The notes: generated by a model from the sequence alone, not told the origin. A DNA stretch of 64,000 nucleotides from an uncultured Pelagibacteraceae bacterium (GCA_902558815.1 CACEFF010000003.1:28723-92722), one strand, 5' to 3'. Numbered from the stretch's first letter, positions 1 to 10,754 are shown. Made by a program: numbers and translations.

Positions 1-2223
1 AACTTCTTTTGCAGTCTTGATTACAAGATTTTTCATTATTTTAATTTCAGCTTCAGTAGAAACCAAAGGAATCATTATTTCTGGAAAAGCAAATTTCTGT
101 TTGTTCTTTTTAAGATCAGATAAAGCCTCAAAAATTGCTCTACATTGCATTTCATAAATTTCTGGAAAAGAAATACCCAATCTACATCCTCTATGTCCAA
201 GCATAGGATTTTGTTCGTGAAGCTCATCTATTCTAGACTCTACTTCTTTTTTGTCTGTACCAACAACTTTAGCTACCTCAGATATTTCTTTATCAGATTT
301 GGGTAAAAACTCATGTAGTGGTGGATCTAATAATCTAACTGTAACCGGAAGACCATGCATAATTCTAAATATCTCCATAAAATCTTTTTTTTGGTGAGGT
401 AAAAGCTTTTCTAAGGCTTTAGCTCTATCTTCTTGAGTTTTTGATAAAATCATTTCTCTTACTGACAAAATTCTTTCTTCATCAAAAAACATATGTTCAG
501 TTCTACAAAGACCTATTCCTTCTGCACCAAAATCTCTAGCTGTTTTAGTATCTGAAGGAGTTTCAGCATTAGTTCTAACTTTGAGTTTTCTAATATCATC
601 AGCCCAGCTCATTAATTTTGAAAAATCTCCTGATATTTCTGGTTTAACTGTTGGAACATTTCCTAAAATTATTCTTCCTGTAGACCCATCTATTGTAATT
701 ATATCTCCCTCTTTAATTTCGCTGAATGTTGTTTTGAAGGTTTTATTCTCGTAATTAATGTCAATTTCACTTGAACCAGAAACACAAGGTCTTCCCATCC
801 CTCTTGCTACTACTGCAGCATGACTGGTCATACCACCTCTTGCTGTCAAAATTCCTTTAGCAGCATGCATTCCTTGAATATCTTCTGGGGATGTTTCAAT
901 TCTTACTAAAATAGTATCTTGCATCATATCATTCAATCTTTCAGCTTCTTCAGAGGTAAAAACAACTTTACCACTAGCTGCTCCTGGGGATGCGGGTAAA
1001 CCGTTTGCAATTACTTCTATAGGACTTTTTTCATCTAAAGTTGGATGTAGTAATGTGTCTAAAGAATTTGGATCAATTCTTAAGATGGCATCATTTTTAG
1101 AAATTAACTTTTCATTAACCATATCAACTGCAATTTTTACAGCTGATTTTGATGTCCTTTTACCTGAACGAGTTTGTAGTATCCAAAGTTTTTTCTTTTC
1201 AACAGTAAATTCAACATCTTGCATATCTTTATAATGTTTTTCTAATTTTTTTAAAATCTTACGTAATTCCTGGTAAACTTTTGGCATAGATTCTTCCATA
1301 GATAACTCTATAACTTTAGCCTCTTTTTTTGCTTTTCTAGTTATGTATTGTGGTGTTCTAGTTCCTGCTACAACATCTTCACCTTGTGCATTAATTAAAT
1401 ACTCTCCATAAATATTGTTTGAGCCATCAGAGGGATTTCTTGTAAAAACTACACCTGTAGCACAATCATTTCCCATATTTCCAAAAACCATACTCTGAAC
1501 ATTGACAGCTGTTCCCCATTCAGCAGGAATTTGATTTAATTTTCTATAAACTTTTGCTCGATTACTTTCCCAAGATAAAAACACTGCACTAATTGCGCCT
1601 AATAATTGTTCATTTACATCTTGAGGAAAATCTTTATTTGTTTTTTCTTTAACTGTATTTTTAAAATCTTTAATTAAACCATCCCAATCTGCCTCATTAA
1701 GTTCAGTATCCAGCAATACGCCTTTTGTTAACTTATAGTTTTCAATTAACTCTTCAAAATGATAGCTCTCTACTCCCATAACAACATTGCTATACATTTG
1801 TATAAATCTTCTGTAACTATCTTTGGCAAATCTACCATTGGATGACTTATTCGCTAAAGCAATTACAGTTTTATCATTTAAGCCAAGATTAAGAATTGTA
1901 TCCATCATGCCAGGCATAGAAACTCTAGCACCAGATCTGACAGATAATAAAAGAGGATTTTTTAAATCTCCAAATTTTTTAGATACATCTTTTTCTATTA
2001 TTTTTAACTCTTTTTTAATTTGGCTAATAAGTTTTGAGTTTAATTTCTTTTTATCTTTATAAAAAATTTCACAAACTTTTGTTGAAATTGTAAAGCCTGG
2101 TGGCACAGGAAGTCCCATTCTTCCCATTTCTGATAAATTAGCACCTTTGCCACCCAAGAAATTTTTAGGTTTTTTAATTTTCTTTGAGTCTTTTGACTTA
2201 AAATTTATAATCAATTTATTCAT
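1..2223 (-). CDS. ppdK: Pyruvate phosphate dikinase, C-terminus cut by window start
   Basis: Interconverts pyruvate, ATP and phosphate with PEP, AMP and pyrophosphate; in an organism with a gluconeogenic gene set it would supply PEP. The ORF track misses it because its stop lies outside the window. The reading frame is open from an ATG at 2223 to base 1, giving 741 of the roughly 880 residues usual for the family. The N-terminus carries the nucleotide-binding 'GGKGANLSEMGRMGLPVPPGF' type start. The swivelling phosphohistidine domain shows GGMTSHAAVVARGMG, with the catalytic His at about residue 468. The visible end (PLVSTEAEIK...) belongs to the PEP/pyruvate barrel, so the catalytic Cys region is not seen. 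The start overlaps the end of glyS by 8 bp, so the two are probably cotranscribed with glyQ. Confidence 0.96.
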   Translation of the reverse strand, partial: MNKLIINFKSKDSKKIKKPKNFLGGKGANLSEMGRMGLPVPPGFTISTKVCEIFYKDKKKLNSKLISQIKKELKIIEKDVSKKFGDLKNPLLLSVRSGARVSMPGMMDTILNLGLNDKTVIALANKSSNGRFAKDSYRRFIQMYSNVVMGVESYHFEELIENYKLTKGVLLDTELNEADWDGLIKDFKNTVKEKTNKDFPQDVNEQLLGAISAVFLSWESNRAKVYRKLNQIPAEWGTAVNVQSMVFGNMGNDCATGVVFTRNPSDGSNNIYGEYLINAQGEDVVAGTRTPQYITRKAKKEAKVIELSMEESMPKVYQELRKILKKLEKHYKDMQDVEFTVEKKKLWILQTRSGKRTSKSAVKIAVDMVNEKLISKNDAILRIDPNSLDTLLHPTLDEKSPIEVIANGLPASPGAASGKVVFTSEEAERLNDMMQDTILVRIETSPEDIQGMHAAKGILTARGGMTSHAAVVARGMGRPCVSGSSEIDINYENKTFKTTFSEIKEGDIITIDGSTGRIILGNVPTVKPEISGDFSKLMSWADDIRKLKVRTNAETPSDTKTARDFGAEGIGLCRTEHMFFDEERILSVREMILSKTQEDRAKALEKLLPHQKKDFMEIFRIMHGLPVTVRLLDPPLHEFLPKSDKEISEVAKVVGTDKKEVESRIDELHEQNPMLGHRGCRLGISFPEIYEMQCRAIFEALSDLKKNKQKFAFPEIMIPLVSTEAEIKIMKNLVIKTAKEV

Positions 2224-4288
2224 TATTTGCTTTTAGCAACCTAAAATTTATAAAATTTTGAAAGGTTTTACATAACATATTAATAAGTTCCAATCTGTTT
2301 TTTTTTAAAGTTTCATTTTCTTCGTTAACTTTAACATTGTCAAAAAACTCAAATATCTCCTTCTTAGCTCCTGCTAAAATTGACAATGATTCTTCGAAGT
2401 TTTCATCATTATTAATATTTGAATAATACTTCTTAATCTCATTTATCTTTTTAAATAAATTCTTCTCAAAATCAGTTTTAAAAATACCAGGATCAGTTGC
2501 ATTATTCATTTCAATTTTGCTTTTTTCGAGTTCACCATCTAGAATATTAGATGCTCTTCTATAACTTGATGTAATATCAAGTCCTAATTGATTATTTATG
2601 ATCTTGTTAAGGCTATTAGCTTTTTCATAAGATGAAAATAATTTGTTAAGTGAAAATGATGAAATTGTAGCATCAATTATATCAAAACGAATCTTTTTTT
2701 CTTTCATATAATATCTAAATCTATCTTTTAAAAAGTTATAAAGTTCTTTTTGTATATCTTGATTTATAAATTTGTACCCCTGATCTTGATACAAACTTGA
2801 AGAGTAACTTAATAAATCATTCACTTTTAAATTTATCTTATTTTCAATTATAGTTCTAATAATACCGAGTGTTACTCTTCTTAAAGCAAATGGATCTTTT
2901 GAGCTTGTAGGTTTTTCATTAATCCCAAAAAATCCAACTAAGGTATCAATTTTATCAGCAACAGATAATGCAATGCTAAAAGGTTTTTTTGGAATTTTCG
3001 AATCTAGGCCAATAGGTAAATATTGTTCTGTTATTGCTAAAGAAATTTCTTTGTCAAATCCTTGGTAGGCTGAAAAATATCCACCCAAAATACCTTGTAG
3101 CTCAGGGAATTCTCCAACTAAGTCAGACATTAAATCTGTTTTACAAATTGATGCTGACAACTCTACTTTTTCTTTACTAATTAATAATTCATCTGAAATC
3201 ATACCACCCAATTTTCTCATTCGTTGGACTTTGTCGAAATATGACCCTAATCCTTTAAAAAAACTCATTGATTTTAAATCAGATACTTTTTTAACTAAAT
3301 TTTGAGTTTTGTCTTTATTCCAAAAAAATTCTGCATCACTAAGTCGAGCATCTACAACTCTTTCATTTCCAATTTTTATCAATCCTTTTTGATCTTTTTT
3401 ATTTGAAATAATCAAGAATTCATTTGTAATTTCACCTTTATAATCAAAAGTTGGGAAATATTTTTGATGTGACTCCATAGTTAATATTAAAATTTCTTTT
3501 GGAATACTTAGAAACTTTTTATCAAAACTGCATAGCAAAATGTTAGGATTATCAACTAAGTTTGTTACTTCATCTAATAATTTTTCATTTTCTTTAATAG
3601 TTAATTTTTTTTTAATAAGTATTTTTGAAAATTCTATCTTTATTAATTCCTTCCTTTTATTTTGGTCAATAATTGTTTTATGTTTTTTGAAATATTTTGC
3701 ATATGATTTAAAATCAATAAAAGATTTTTTTTTTTCTTCAAAATCTTTATCTATGTAGGTTAAATTTGAAGATGAAATATGATGGAAATCAAAATTGATT
3801 ACTTTCTTATCAAAAACTGACAAAATAGATTTTAAGGGCCTACCCCAATTAAGGTCAAATTCTCCCCATTTCATTGATTTTTTCCATTGATAGCTCTCAA
3901 GTAATTTTGGGACATGCTCTATCAATAAATCATGAGTTTTTAATAATTTGGATTTTGTTTTATAAAAATAAAACTCACCTTTTTCAGTTTTATCTTTAAA
4001 TAGGTCTTTTTTATCTATTTTATTTGATCTTATAAAACCTTCCAGAGCTTGTTCGGTTGTATTAGTCTTTGGTCCTTTTATATTTTTAGATGTTATTTTT
4101 ATTTGTTTATCTAAACCTTCAAAAACGACAACTAATCTATTGGGTGTTGATAATGAAAAATATTTTTTTGATTTAATTGATTTTTCTAAAAAAAATTTTT
4201 GAAATTCCGCTAAAAGTTTCTCACGAAAATTTTTTTGGAGTCCTGCTGGAATTTCTTCACTGAATAACTCTAAAAAAAATTCTGCCAT
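2216..4288 (-). CDS. glyS: Glycyl-tRNA synthetase beta subunit
   Basis: Beta chain of the bacterial alpha2beta2 glycyl-tRNA synthetase; it recognises tRNA-Gly and supports the catalytic alpha chain. At 690 residues it has the family's usual length. The N-terminus MAEFFLELFSEEIPAG is the diagnostic GlyS opening (LLxEIxTEELP type). Family blocks around FSIALSVADKIDTLVGFF and DPFALRRVTLGI lie near residues 430-475. It starts 1 bp after the glyQ stop and ends inside the start region of ppdK, so glyQ-glyS-ppdK read as one unit. Nothing looks truncated. Confidence 0.97.
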   Translation of the reverse strand: MAEFFLELFSEEIPAGLQKNFREKLLAEFQKFFLEKSIKSKKYFSLSTPNRLVVVFEGLDKQIKITSKNIKGPKTNTTEQALEGFIRSNKIDKKDLFKDKTEKGEFYFYKTKSKLLKTHDLLIEHVPKLLESYQWKKSMKWGEFDLNWGRPLKSILSVFDKKVINFDFHHISSSNLTYIDKDFEEKKKSFIDFKSYAKYFKKHKTIIDQNKRKELIKIEFSKILIKKKLTIKENEKLLDEVTNLVDNPNILLCSFDKKFLSIPKEILILTMESHQKYFPTFDYKGEITNEFLIISNKKDQKGLIKIGNERVVDARLSDAEFFWNKDKTQNLVKKVSDLKSMSFFKGLGSYFDKVQRMRKLGGMISDELLISKEKVELSASICKTDLMSDLVGEFPELQGILGGYFSAYQGFDKEISLAITEQYLPIGLDSKIPKKPFSIALSVADKIDTLVGFFGINEKPTSSKDPFALRRVTLGIIRTIIENKINLKVNDLLSYSSSLYQDQGYKFINQDIQKELYNFLKDRFRYYMKEKKIRFDIIDATISSFSLNKLFSSYEKANSLNKIINNQLGLDITSSYRRASNILDGELEKSKIEMNNATDPGIFKTDFEKNLFKKINEIKKYYSNINNDENFEESLSILAGAKKEIFEFFDNVKVNEENETLKKNRLELINMLCKTFQNFINFRLLKANNE

Positions 4289-4289
4289 T

Positions 4290-5171
4290 TTAAACTTGTG
4301 TATTAATCCAAATTGCAGCAGCTGATTTTGTAATCTCTCTTATTCTTCCAATGTACTCTGCTCTTTGCGCTACACTAATTACACCTCTTGCATCTAAAAT
4401 ATTAAATACATGACTTGCTTTTAGACATTGATCATAAGCTGGTAGAGAGATTTTTTTTTCAACTAATGATTTAGCTTCTTTTTCAAACATATTAAACATT
4501 TTAAGAAGGTTTTCTGTATTAGCATGTTCAAAGTTATATGCAGAAAATTCCTTTTCAGATTGATAAAAAACTTCTCGGTATTCGACATTTTCATTGTTCC
4601 AAATTAAATCATATACATTTTTTTTTTCTTGAGTGAACATACAAATTCTTTCTAAACCATATGTTATTTCAACTGAAACTGGCTTGCATTCAAAACCAGC
4701 CATTTGTTGAAAATATGTAAATTGAGTTATTTCCATACCATCACACCATACTTCCCAACCAAGACCCGCAGCTCCCAGGGTTGGGCTTTCCCAGTCGTCT
4801 TCAACAAATCTGATATCATGATTTTTATGATCAATACCAATTACTGATAAACTATTTAAATATAGTTTTTTTATATTTGATGGTGAAGGTTTAATGATTA
4901 CTTGAAATTGATAATAATGTTGAAGTCTATTTGGATTGTTCCCATATCTTCCATCTGTTGGTCTTCTTGAAGGTTGTACATATGCAGCTTTCCATGATTT
5001 AGGTCCAAGAGATCTTAAGGTAGTTGCTGGGTGAAATGTTCCAGCTCCAACCTCTATGTCGTAAGGTTGTAAAATTACACAGCCATGTTTGCTCCAAAAT
5101 TTCTGTAAATTAAAAATTGTATCTTGGAAAGTTTGGAATTTTGGTTTCTTTTTAATATTTTTAGAGACCAT
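4290..5171 (-). CDS. glyQ: Glycyl-tRNA synthetase alpha subunit
   Basis: Catalytic alpha chain of the heterotetrameric glycyl-tRNA synthetase, a class II enzyme that makes glycyl-adenylate. Family sequence is plain: [12 protein letters not shown] near the N-terminus, then [36 protein letters not shown] and [19 protein letters not shown]. The ORF track begins at 5195, which would overlap sppA by 35 bp. The internal ATG at 5171 (MVSKNIKK) overlaps by only 11 bp and leaves an N-terminus closer to the family, so I prefer it; neither start has a clear Shine-Dalgarno sequence. It lies directly upstream of glyS. Confidence 0.95.
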   Translation of the reverse strand: MVSKNIKKKPKFQTFQDTIFNLQKFWSKHGCVILQPYDIEVGAGTFHPATTLRSLGPKSWKAAYVQPSRRPTDGRYGNNPNRLQHYYQFQVIIKPSPSNIKKLYLNSLSVIGIDHKNHDIRFVEDDWESPTLGAAGLGWEVWCDGMEITQFTYFQQMAGFECKPVSVEITYGLERICMFTQEKKNVYDLIWNNENVEYREVFYQSEKEFSAYNFEHANTENLLKMFNMFEKEAKSLVEKKISLPAYDQCLKASHVFNILDARGVISVAQRAEYIGRIREITKSAAAIWINTQV

Positions 5172-5967
5172 ATCTTTGCCATACTGATTTTTCATCTAAT
5201 ATATTTGCGAGTTGGTCTACATGGTCATTTGAAGATGATAATTTTTTACTTAACCAGCCTTTTGATTTTTCAAATTTTTTGATTACTACATCTTCTCCAA
5301 ATTTTTCTTTTAATATTTGGTTAGCATCTCCAATTTCATCAACTAAACCCAAATCTTTTGCTTTACTACCAGACCAGAATTCTCCAGAAAATAATTCTAT
5401 ATCTATTTTTTTTAATTTAGAACCTCTACTTTTTTCAACAACTTCAATAAAATCTTTATGTAAATCTAATTGAATATTTTTTAATCTTTCTATGTCTTCT
5501 TTTTTTTCTTCTAAGAAGGGATCTAATGTACTTTTGTTTTTACCAGCGGTATGCACTCTCCTTTCAACACCAATTTTTTTTATTAACTCTGTAAAACCAA
5601 AAGAAGAATAAATAACACCTATAGAACCAATAATAGAACTTGAGTTTGCATATATTTCGTCGCCAGCACACGCAATCAAATAGCCTCCAGAAGCAGCAAC
5701 ATCTTCAGCAAAGACTATTACTTTTTTTTTATTTTTTTTAGCTTGTTGTCTTATAAAATTATATATCAAATGAGACTGAACTGGCGATCCACCAGGTGAA
5801 TTTATAGTGATCGCAACACAGGGTGCTTTTTTTACTGAAAATGCTTTTGAAATAATACCCTCTTGACCTGAAAAATCTATACCTTGCTTAAACTTTCCCA
5901 CATTTCCAATCACACCACTTAATTTAATATGAGGAATGATTTTTTTCTTTTTTAAAAAGGAAAACAT
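5161..5967 (-). CDS. sppA: S49 family peptidase, SppA-type
   Basis: Serine protease of the signal-peptide-peptidase A family, which degrades leftover signal peptides and other membrane-associated fragments. It is a short form of 268 residues. By eye the nucleophile is Ser93 in [14 protein letters not shown] and the general base is a Lys of GKNKS (143 or 145), about 50 residues later as in short SppA enzymes. NSPGG (residues 56-60) precedes these as usual. No N-terminal membrane segment is visible ([14 protein letters not shown]), so it is cytosolic or peripheral. It is the first gene of a leftward run into glyQS-ppdK and has its own promoter in the divergent gap with ispB. Confidence 0.9.
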   Translation of the reverse strand: MFSFLKKKKIIPHIKLSGVIGNVGKFKQGIDFSGQEGIISKAFSVKKAPCVAITINSPGGSPVQSHLIYNFIRQQAKKNKKKVIVFAEDVAASGGYLIACAGDEIYANSSSIIGSIGVIYSSFGFTELIKKIGVERRVHTAGKNKSTLDPFLEEKKEDIERLKNIQLDLHKDFIEVVEKSRGSKLKKIDIELFSGEFWSGSKAKDLGLVDEIGDANQILKEKFGEDVVIKKFEKSKGWLSKKLSSSNDHVDQLANILDEKSVWQRYGL

Positions 5968-6007
5968 TTTTAATCTTTATAGAATTTTTAATTGAATATA
6001 AAGACAC

Positions 6008-6035
6008 CTTATAATTGAAGATTCAGGTGCGTCAA
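6008..6035 (-). promoter_or_regulatory. Predicted promoter for sppA-glyQS-ppdK
   Basis: Read on the minus strand, TTGACG (6035-6030) and TATAAG (6013-6008) are separated by 16 bp and lie about 40 bp before the sppA ATG. The -35 box abuts the -35 box of the opposite promoter for ispB. This is a consensus match only. Confidence 0.5.
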
Positions 6036-6064
6036 TTGATAAGTAATAAATATAAAGTTATTAT
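6036..6064 (+). promoter_or_regulatory. Predicted promoter for ispB
   Basis: TTGATA (6036-6041) and TATTAT (6059-6064) are separated by exactly 17 bp, a strong sigma-70 match. Transcription would start near 6071, which argues that translation of ispB begins at the ATG at 6083 and not at the TTG at 6071 chosen by the ORF track. Confidence 0.6.
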
Positions 6065-6082
6065 ACTAGTTTGTTCTCATAT

Positions 6083-7096
6083 ATGGGAACAGTTATTCAG
6101 CTTAAAAACCAAATTAATAATTCTTATTTTCAACTTAAAGACTCAGTCGAGAATAAATTATTATTAGTTGAAGAAAAAATTAAATCAAAGCTATTGAGTG
6201 ATGTTGAATTAGTTCAAAAAATGACAGCATATCACCTTGATACAGGTGGTAAAAGATTAAGAGCTTTACTAACCTTAGGATCTGCCAAAATGTGTGGTTA
6301 TTCAAAAGGCACAAGGGATATTAATTTAGCAGCTTGTGTAGAATTAATTCATGCTGCAACTTTAATGCATGATGATGTGATAGATAATGGTTCCTTAAGA
6401 AGAGGAAAAAAAACGTTGAATAAAATTTGGGATAATCACTCGTCTGTATTAGTTGGAGATTATTTACTGAGTAGATGTTTTGAAATGATGGTAGAAGATG
6501 GAAATTTAGAAGTTTTAAAATTATTATCTTCAACATCTTCGAAGATTGCTCAGGGTGAAGTATTGCAACTTCAACATAAAGGTGAGGTTGATATGCTAGA
6601 AGAAACATATCTTAAAATTATATCTGCAAAAACTGCAGAGTTATTTGCGGCTGCTACAAAAGTTGGAGCAATTTTATCTAATGTAAAAAATAAAGAAAAA
6701 GAGGCATTAGAGTTTTATGGAAGAAACCTAGGTTTAACATTTCAAATTGCTGATGATACTCTAGATTATAATTCTGAATTAAAGTTATTCGGAAAAAAAA
6801 TCGGTCAAGATTTTTATGAGGGAAAAATTACACTGCCTGTTATTTTATTATTTCAAAAAGCAAATAATCAAGAAAAGGAAAAACTAAAAGATATTTTTTC
6901 AAAAAAAATTAGAAATGAAATAGACTTGGATTATTCTTTATCATTAATAAAAAAATACGATGTAATAAAATCATGTTATCATAAAGCTGAACATTACATT
7001 AATCTAGCTTCTAATTCTTTATCATTATTTAATGATTGTGATGAAAAAAAAATTCTTGAAAGTCTGACCTCTTTTAGTTTGGCAAGAAATTTTTAG
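6083..7096 (+). CDS. ispB: Long-chain polyprenyl diphosphate synthase (octaprenyl/decaprenyl type)
   Basis: Trans-prenyltransferase that makes the all-trans side chain of ubiquinone by repeated addition of isopentenyl diphosphate. The first Asp-rich motif is LMHDDVIDNG and the second is IADDTLDY. The small residues (AAT) just before the first motif resemble IspB and not the short-chain IspA, so a long product is likely, but its exact length cannot be read. The ORF track starts at a TTG (6071); I use the ATG at 6083, since a good promoter places the transcript start at about 6071. The stop interlocks with that of the convergent pdxH gene (4-bp overlap). Confidence 0.92.
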   Translation: MGTVIQLKNQINNSYFQLKDSVENKLLLVEEKIKSKLLSDVELVQKMTAYHLDTGGKRLRALLTLGSAKMCGYSKGTRDINLAACVELIHAATLMHDDVIDNGSLRRGKKTLNKIWDNHSSVLVGDYLLSRCFEMMVEDGNLEVLKLLSSTSSKIAQGEVLQLQHKGEVDMLEETYLKIISAKTAELFAAATKVGAILSNVKNKEKEALEFYGRNLGLTFQIADDTLDYNSELKLFGKKIGQDFYEGKITLPVILLFQKANNQEKEKLKDIFSKKIRNEIDLDYSLSLIKKYDVIKSCYHKAEHYINLASNSLSLFNDCDEKKILESLTSFSLARNF

Positions 7097-7719
7097 GGAC
7101 TCAAAAGACTTTTAATCCAAATACTTTTTTCATTTAAGCTATATTTTAATCTCTCATGTATCCTATTTTCACCATCTAACCAAAATTCAATACTCAATGG
7201 TTTTAAATTCCAGCCTGACCAATGATTAGGTCTTGGTACATTATCTTTGTCTTTATATTTTTTTTTAAAATTTTCTAAAGCATTTAAAAGTTCTTCCCTA
7301 CTTTCTAAAGTGCTGCTTTGTTTAGAAGCCCAAGCTCCAATTCTACTTTCATATGCTCTAGTATTATAATAATCATCAGCAACTTTATCGTCTACCTGTT
7401 TTAAAATTCCAGTAATTCTTATCTGTCTCAACAAACTTTTCCAATGGAAGCACATTGTTGCATTTGGATTCTCTTTTATCTCATTTCCTTTTTGACTATT
7501 GAGATTTGTGTAAAATACAAATCCATTTTTATCAAAACCTTTGAGAAGAACCATTCTCACAGAAGGAATACCATCTTTACTTGCCGTTCCTAAAGCCAAA
7601 GCATTAGGATCATTTATTTCATTACTTTTTGCCTCAGCAAACCATTTTTCAAATAATTCAAATGGGTCGTCAAGATCTAAAAAGCACTTATCAAGCCCTA
7701 ATGAGTTTTTTTGATTCAT
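7093..7719 (-). CDS. pdxH: Pyridoxamine 5'-phosphate oxidase
   Basis: FMN-dependent oxidation of pyridoxamine or pyridoxine 5'-phosphate to pyridoxal 5'-phosphate, the last step of vitamin B6 salvage and synthesis. At 208 residues it is the usual length. Recognisable blocks are PSVRMVLLKGFDKNGFVFYTNLNSQKG (FMN binding), ATMCFHWKSLLRQIRITG, SRIGAWASKQSS, and the C-terminal PRPNHWSGWNLKPLSIEFW with EFWLDGENRIHERL. It is divergent from aroC across 33 bp and convergent with ispB. Confidence 0.96.
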   Translation of the reverse strand: MNQKNSLGLDKCFLDLDDPFELFEKWFAEAKSNEINDPNALALGTASKDGIPSVRMVLLKGFDKNGFVFYTNLNSQKGNEIKENPNATMCFHWKSLLRQIRITGILKQVDDKVADDYYNTRAYESRIGAWASKQSSTLESREELLNALENFKKKYKDKDNVPRPNHWSGWNLKPLSIEFWLDGENRIHERLKYSLNEKSIWIKSLLSP

Positions 7720-7739
7720 AATTTAAACAAAATAATCTA

Positions 7740-7745
7740 TATAAT
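7740..7745 (+). promoter_or_regulatory. Perfect -10 box just before aroC
   Basis: TATAAT ends 7 bp before the aroC ATG at 7753, so the transcript would begin at or within a base or two of the start codon. No good -35 box is seen at normal spacing. See the finding on leaderless placement. Confidence 0.4.
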
Positions 7746-7752
7746 ATAAATA

Positions 7753-8835
7753 ATGTCATTTAATACTTTTGGAAAGTTATTTCGTTTCACTACTTGGGGA
7801 GAGTCCCATGGGCCAGCTATTGGCTGTATTATTGATGGTTGTCCACCATTAATAAAGCTAAAAGAACAGGATATTCAAAAAGAATTAGATAAAAGGAAAC
7901 CAGGACAATCAAAGTTCACAACTCAAAGAAAAGAAGGTGATAAAGTTCAGATACTTTCTGGGGTCTTTGAAGGTATGACTACTGGCACACCAATATCCCT
8001 AATAATTTATAATGAGGACATGAGATCAAAGGATTATAAAGATATTAAAGACAAATTTAGACCTGGACATGCTGATTTTACCTATTTTAAAAAATATGGA
8101 ATTAGAGATCATCGAGGAGGAGGAAGATCCTCTGCTAGGGAAACAGCTGCTAGAGTTGCAGCGGGTGCAATAGCTAAAAAAGTTTTAGAAAAAAAATTAG
8201 GTAAAAAATTTAAAATTTCTGCCGCTGTCACACAACTTGGTATTCTTGGTTGTGACACTACAAAATGGAATGATAAAATAATTTATAAGAATCCATTTTT
8301 TTGCCCTGATAAATCAATGCTAAAAATATGGGAAAAATATTTATTAAGTATAAGAAAAGCAGGCTCCTCTTGTGGTGCTATAATTGAGGTAAGAGCCAAT
8401 GGAATTCCAGCAGGATTAGGAGCACCAATTTATTCAAAATTAGACTCCGATATCGCCTCTGCTATGATGAGTATTAATGCAGTCAAAGGAGTAAATATTG
8501 GTTCTGGAATGAATTCAGCTCAGTTATCTGGAGAAGAAAATTCAGATGAAATTTCACAAACTAAGTCAAAAATGAAATTTGATTCAAATAATGCTGGAGG
8601 AATACTTGGAGGTATTTCATCTGGACAAGAAATAGTTGTATCATTTGCTGTAAAACCCACATCCTCAATTCTAAAAAGTAGAAAAACAATTAATAAGTTT
8701 GGAAAAAATACAACTATTTCTGTAAAAGGAAGACATGATCCTTGTGTAGGGATAAGAGCAGTACCAGTGGGGGAGGCCATGCTCTCATGTGTTTTACTAG
8801 ATCATTACCTAATGAATAAAGGACAGTGTAGTTAA
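7753..8835 (+). CDS. aroC: Chorismate synthase
   Basis: Converts 5-enolpyruvylshikimate 3-phosphate to chorismate, the last step of the shikimate pathway, using reduced FMN. The 360-residue length is normal. Signature blocks are [20 protein letters not shown] at the N-terminus, [14 protein letters not shown] and [21 protein letters not shown] in the middle, GGISSGQEI, and the C-terminal [17 protein letters not shown]. It is a stand-alone rightward gene with dxs convergent 5 bp beyond its stop. No Shine-Dalgarno sequence is visible, and the -10 box is almost on top of the ATG. Confidence 0.98.
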   Translation: MSFNTFGKLFRFTTWGESHGPAIGCIIDGCPPLIKLKEQDIQKELDKRKPGQSKFTTQRKEGDKVQILSGVFEGMTTGTPISLIIYNEDMRSKDYKDIKDKFRPGHADFTYFKKYGIRDHRGGGRSSARETAARVAAGAIAKKVLEKKLGKKFKISAAVTQLGILGCDTTKWNDKIIYKNPFFCPDKSMLKIWEKYLLSIRKAGSSCGAIIEVRANGIPAGLGAPIYSKLDSDIASAMMSINAVKGVNIGSGMNSAQLSGEENSDEISQTKSKMKFDSNNAGGILGGISSGQEIVVSFAVKPTSSILKSRKTINKFGKNTTISVKGRHDPCVGIRAVPVGEAMLSCVLLDHYLMNKGQCS

Positions 8836-8840
8836 TATAA

Positions 8841-10754
8841 TTATTTTTGCTTTTGCAAAACAATATTTGAATTTAAAACATCCAAAATTTTTTCTTCAAT
8901 TGAATTAGCGTCTAGATTAGCAATTTTATACATATTTTCTGGTGTATCCTGATCAATAAAAATATCTGGAAGTGTTAGGGATCTAAATTTCAAATTATTA
9001 TCCATCAGTCCTTTTTTTGATAAAAAATCAACTACGTGTGATCCAAATCCTCCGATGGATCCTTCTTCTATAGTTATTATTGCTTCATGAGTAGTAGCTA
9101 ATTGCCAAATGAGGTTTTCATCTAAAGGTTTTGCGAATCTCGCATCCACTACTGTTATATTAACTCCCTTTTTTTTCAAATTTTCTGTCGCTTTTAATGT
9201 TTCATTAAGTCTTGCTCCAAAATTTATTATGGCTAATTTTTTTCCTTCTTGAATAATTTTAGATTTACCTATCTCTATCTTTTCATCAATCGAAGGTAAG
9301 GCAGATCCTAAACCAGTTCCTCTAGGATATCTAAATGCACAAGGTCTATCATTAATTTCAGTTGAAGTATTAATCATTCTTACTAGTTCAGCTTCATCAC
9401 TAGCTGCCATTACTACAAAATTAGGTAATGTTGATAAATAAGTTGTATCAAAACTTCCAGCATGAGTAGGTCCATCAGCACCAACTAGACCTGCTCTATC
9501 TATTGCAAATCTGACTGGTAAACTTTGAATTGCCACATCGTGTACTACTTGATCGTAAGCCCTCTGAAGAAATGTAGAATAAATCGCAGCATAAGGTTTA
9601 TAATTTTCAGTTGCTAGGCCTGCAGCAAATGTAACAGCATGCTGTTCTGCAATACCAACATCAAAAGTTCTTTCTGGAAATTCTTTTCTGAAAATATCAA
9701 GACCTGTTCCATCAGGCATTGCTGCAGTTATAGCAACTATTTTACTATCTTTCTTAGCGTGCTGAAGCAAAGTATTTGCAAATACTTTTGTATAAGATGG
9801 CAATTTACTTGAACTTTTTGATTGTTCACCAGTCTTAACATTGAATTTTGATACACCATGGTAATTATCTTTTGCTTTTTCTGCAAATGAATATCCTTTA
9901 CCTTTTTTAGTTTTAATGTGAATCAAAATTGGCCCCTCATATTTTGAGTCTCTAGCATTCTTTAAAATAGGAATTAAAGAACCTAAATCATGTCCATCTA
10001 TAGGACCAATATAATAAAATCCAAGAGAACTAAATAAAGTTCCACCTGTTACTGCTGATCTCAGTAAATCCTCTGCTTTACCAGCTTTTGCACTAAATCT
10101 TTTCGAAAATGCGGATGTGATTAATTTAATAGTTTCTCTTAAACTAAAATAAATTTTTCCTGAAAAAATTTTGGCCAAATATGTTCCCATTGCTCCAACA
10201 GGTCTTGCAATCGACATATCATTATCATTTAAGATGACAATCATTTTAGTTTTTGATGCACCTGCATTATTCATTGCTTCATAAGCCATGCCCGCACTAA
10301 TAGCTCCATCACCTATCACTGCTACTACATTATCAGATTTATTTGATAGTTTATTTGCCTCAGCTATTCCTAAAGCTGAAGAGATTGATGTTGAACTATG
10401 TGCTGCTCCAAAAGTATCATATTCACTTTCGGCTCTTTTTGTAAAACCAGATAAACCACCACCTTGTCTTAACGTTCTAATTCTATCTCTTCTTCCAGTC
10501 AAAATTTTATGAGGATAACATTGATGGCCCACATCCCATATAAGTTTATCACTAGGGGTATTGAAAATATAATGAAGAGCGACTGTTAATTCAACAACAC
10601 CTAAACTTGCTCCTAAGTGACCACCAGTAACAGACACTGCATCTATCATTTCTTCTCTTAATTCGTCAGCTACTTTTTGTAATTTTGTTTCTGGTATTTT
10701 CTTCAAATCTAATGGAAAATTTATTTGATTTAAAAATTCGTATTCTTTTTTCAT
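8841..10754 (-). CDS. dxs: 1-deoxy-D-xylulose-5-phosphate synthase
   Basis: Thiamine-diphosphate enzyme that condenses pyruvate and glyceraldehyde 3-phosphate to DXP, the entry point of the MEP isoprenoid pathway; DXP is also a precursor of pyridoxal phosphate and thiazole. The 637 residues include the ThDP motif [18 protein letters not shown]...NDND near residues 150-180 and [15 protein letters not shown] plus [15 protein letters not shown] in the pyrimidine-binding domain. It overlaps the end of ispA by 4 bp and follows xseB, the common proteobacterial order xseB-ispA-dxs. Confidence 0.98.
   Translation of the reverse strand: MKKEYEFLNQINFPLDLKKIPETKLQKVADELREEMIDAVSVTGGHLGASLGVVELTVALHYIFNTPSDKLIWDVGHQCYPHKILTGRRDRIRTLRQGGGLSGFTKRAESEYDTFGAAHSSTSISSALGIAEANKLSNKSDNVVAVIGDGAISAGMAYEAMNNAGASKTKMIVILNDNDMSIARPVGAMGTYLAKIFSGKIYFSLRETIKLITSAFSKRFSAKAGKAEDLLRSAVTGGTLFSSLGFYYIGPIDGHDLGSLIPILKNARDSKYEGPILIHIKTKKGKGYSFAEKAKDNYHGVSKFNVKTGEQSKSSSKLPSYTKVFANTLLQHAKKDSKIVAITAAMPDGTGLDIFRKEFPERTFDVGIAEQHAVTFAAGLATENYKPYAAIYSTFLQRAYDQVVHDVAIQSLPVRFAIDRAGLVGADGPTHAGSFDTTYLSTLPNFVVMAASDEAELVRMINTSTEINDRPCAFRYPRGTGLGSALPSIDEKIEIGKSKIIQEGKKLAIINFGARLNETLKATENLKKKGVNITVVDARFAKPLDENLIWQLATTHEAIITIEEGSIGGFGSHVVDFLSKKGLMDNNLKFRSLTLPDIFIDQDTPENMYKIANLDANSIEEKILDVLNSNIVLQKQK

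Noticed and set aside
1823-2062. 79-aa plus-strand ORF
   Set aside because: Lies inside ppdK, which the ORF track omits because it runs off the window; shadow only.
2216-5195. Glycine riboswitch or T-box ahead of glyQS
   Set aside because: glyQ starts inside the end of sppA and there is no untranslated leader that could hold such an element.
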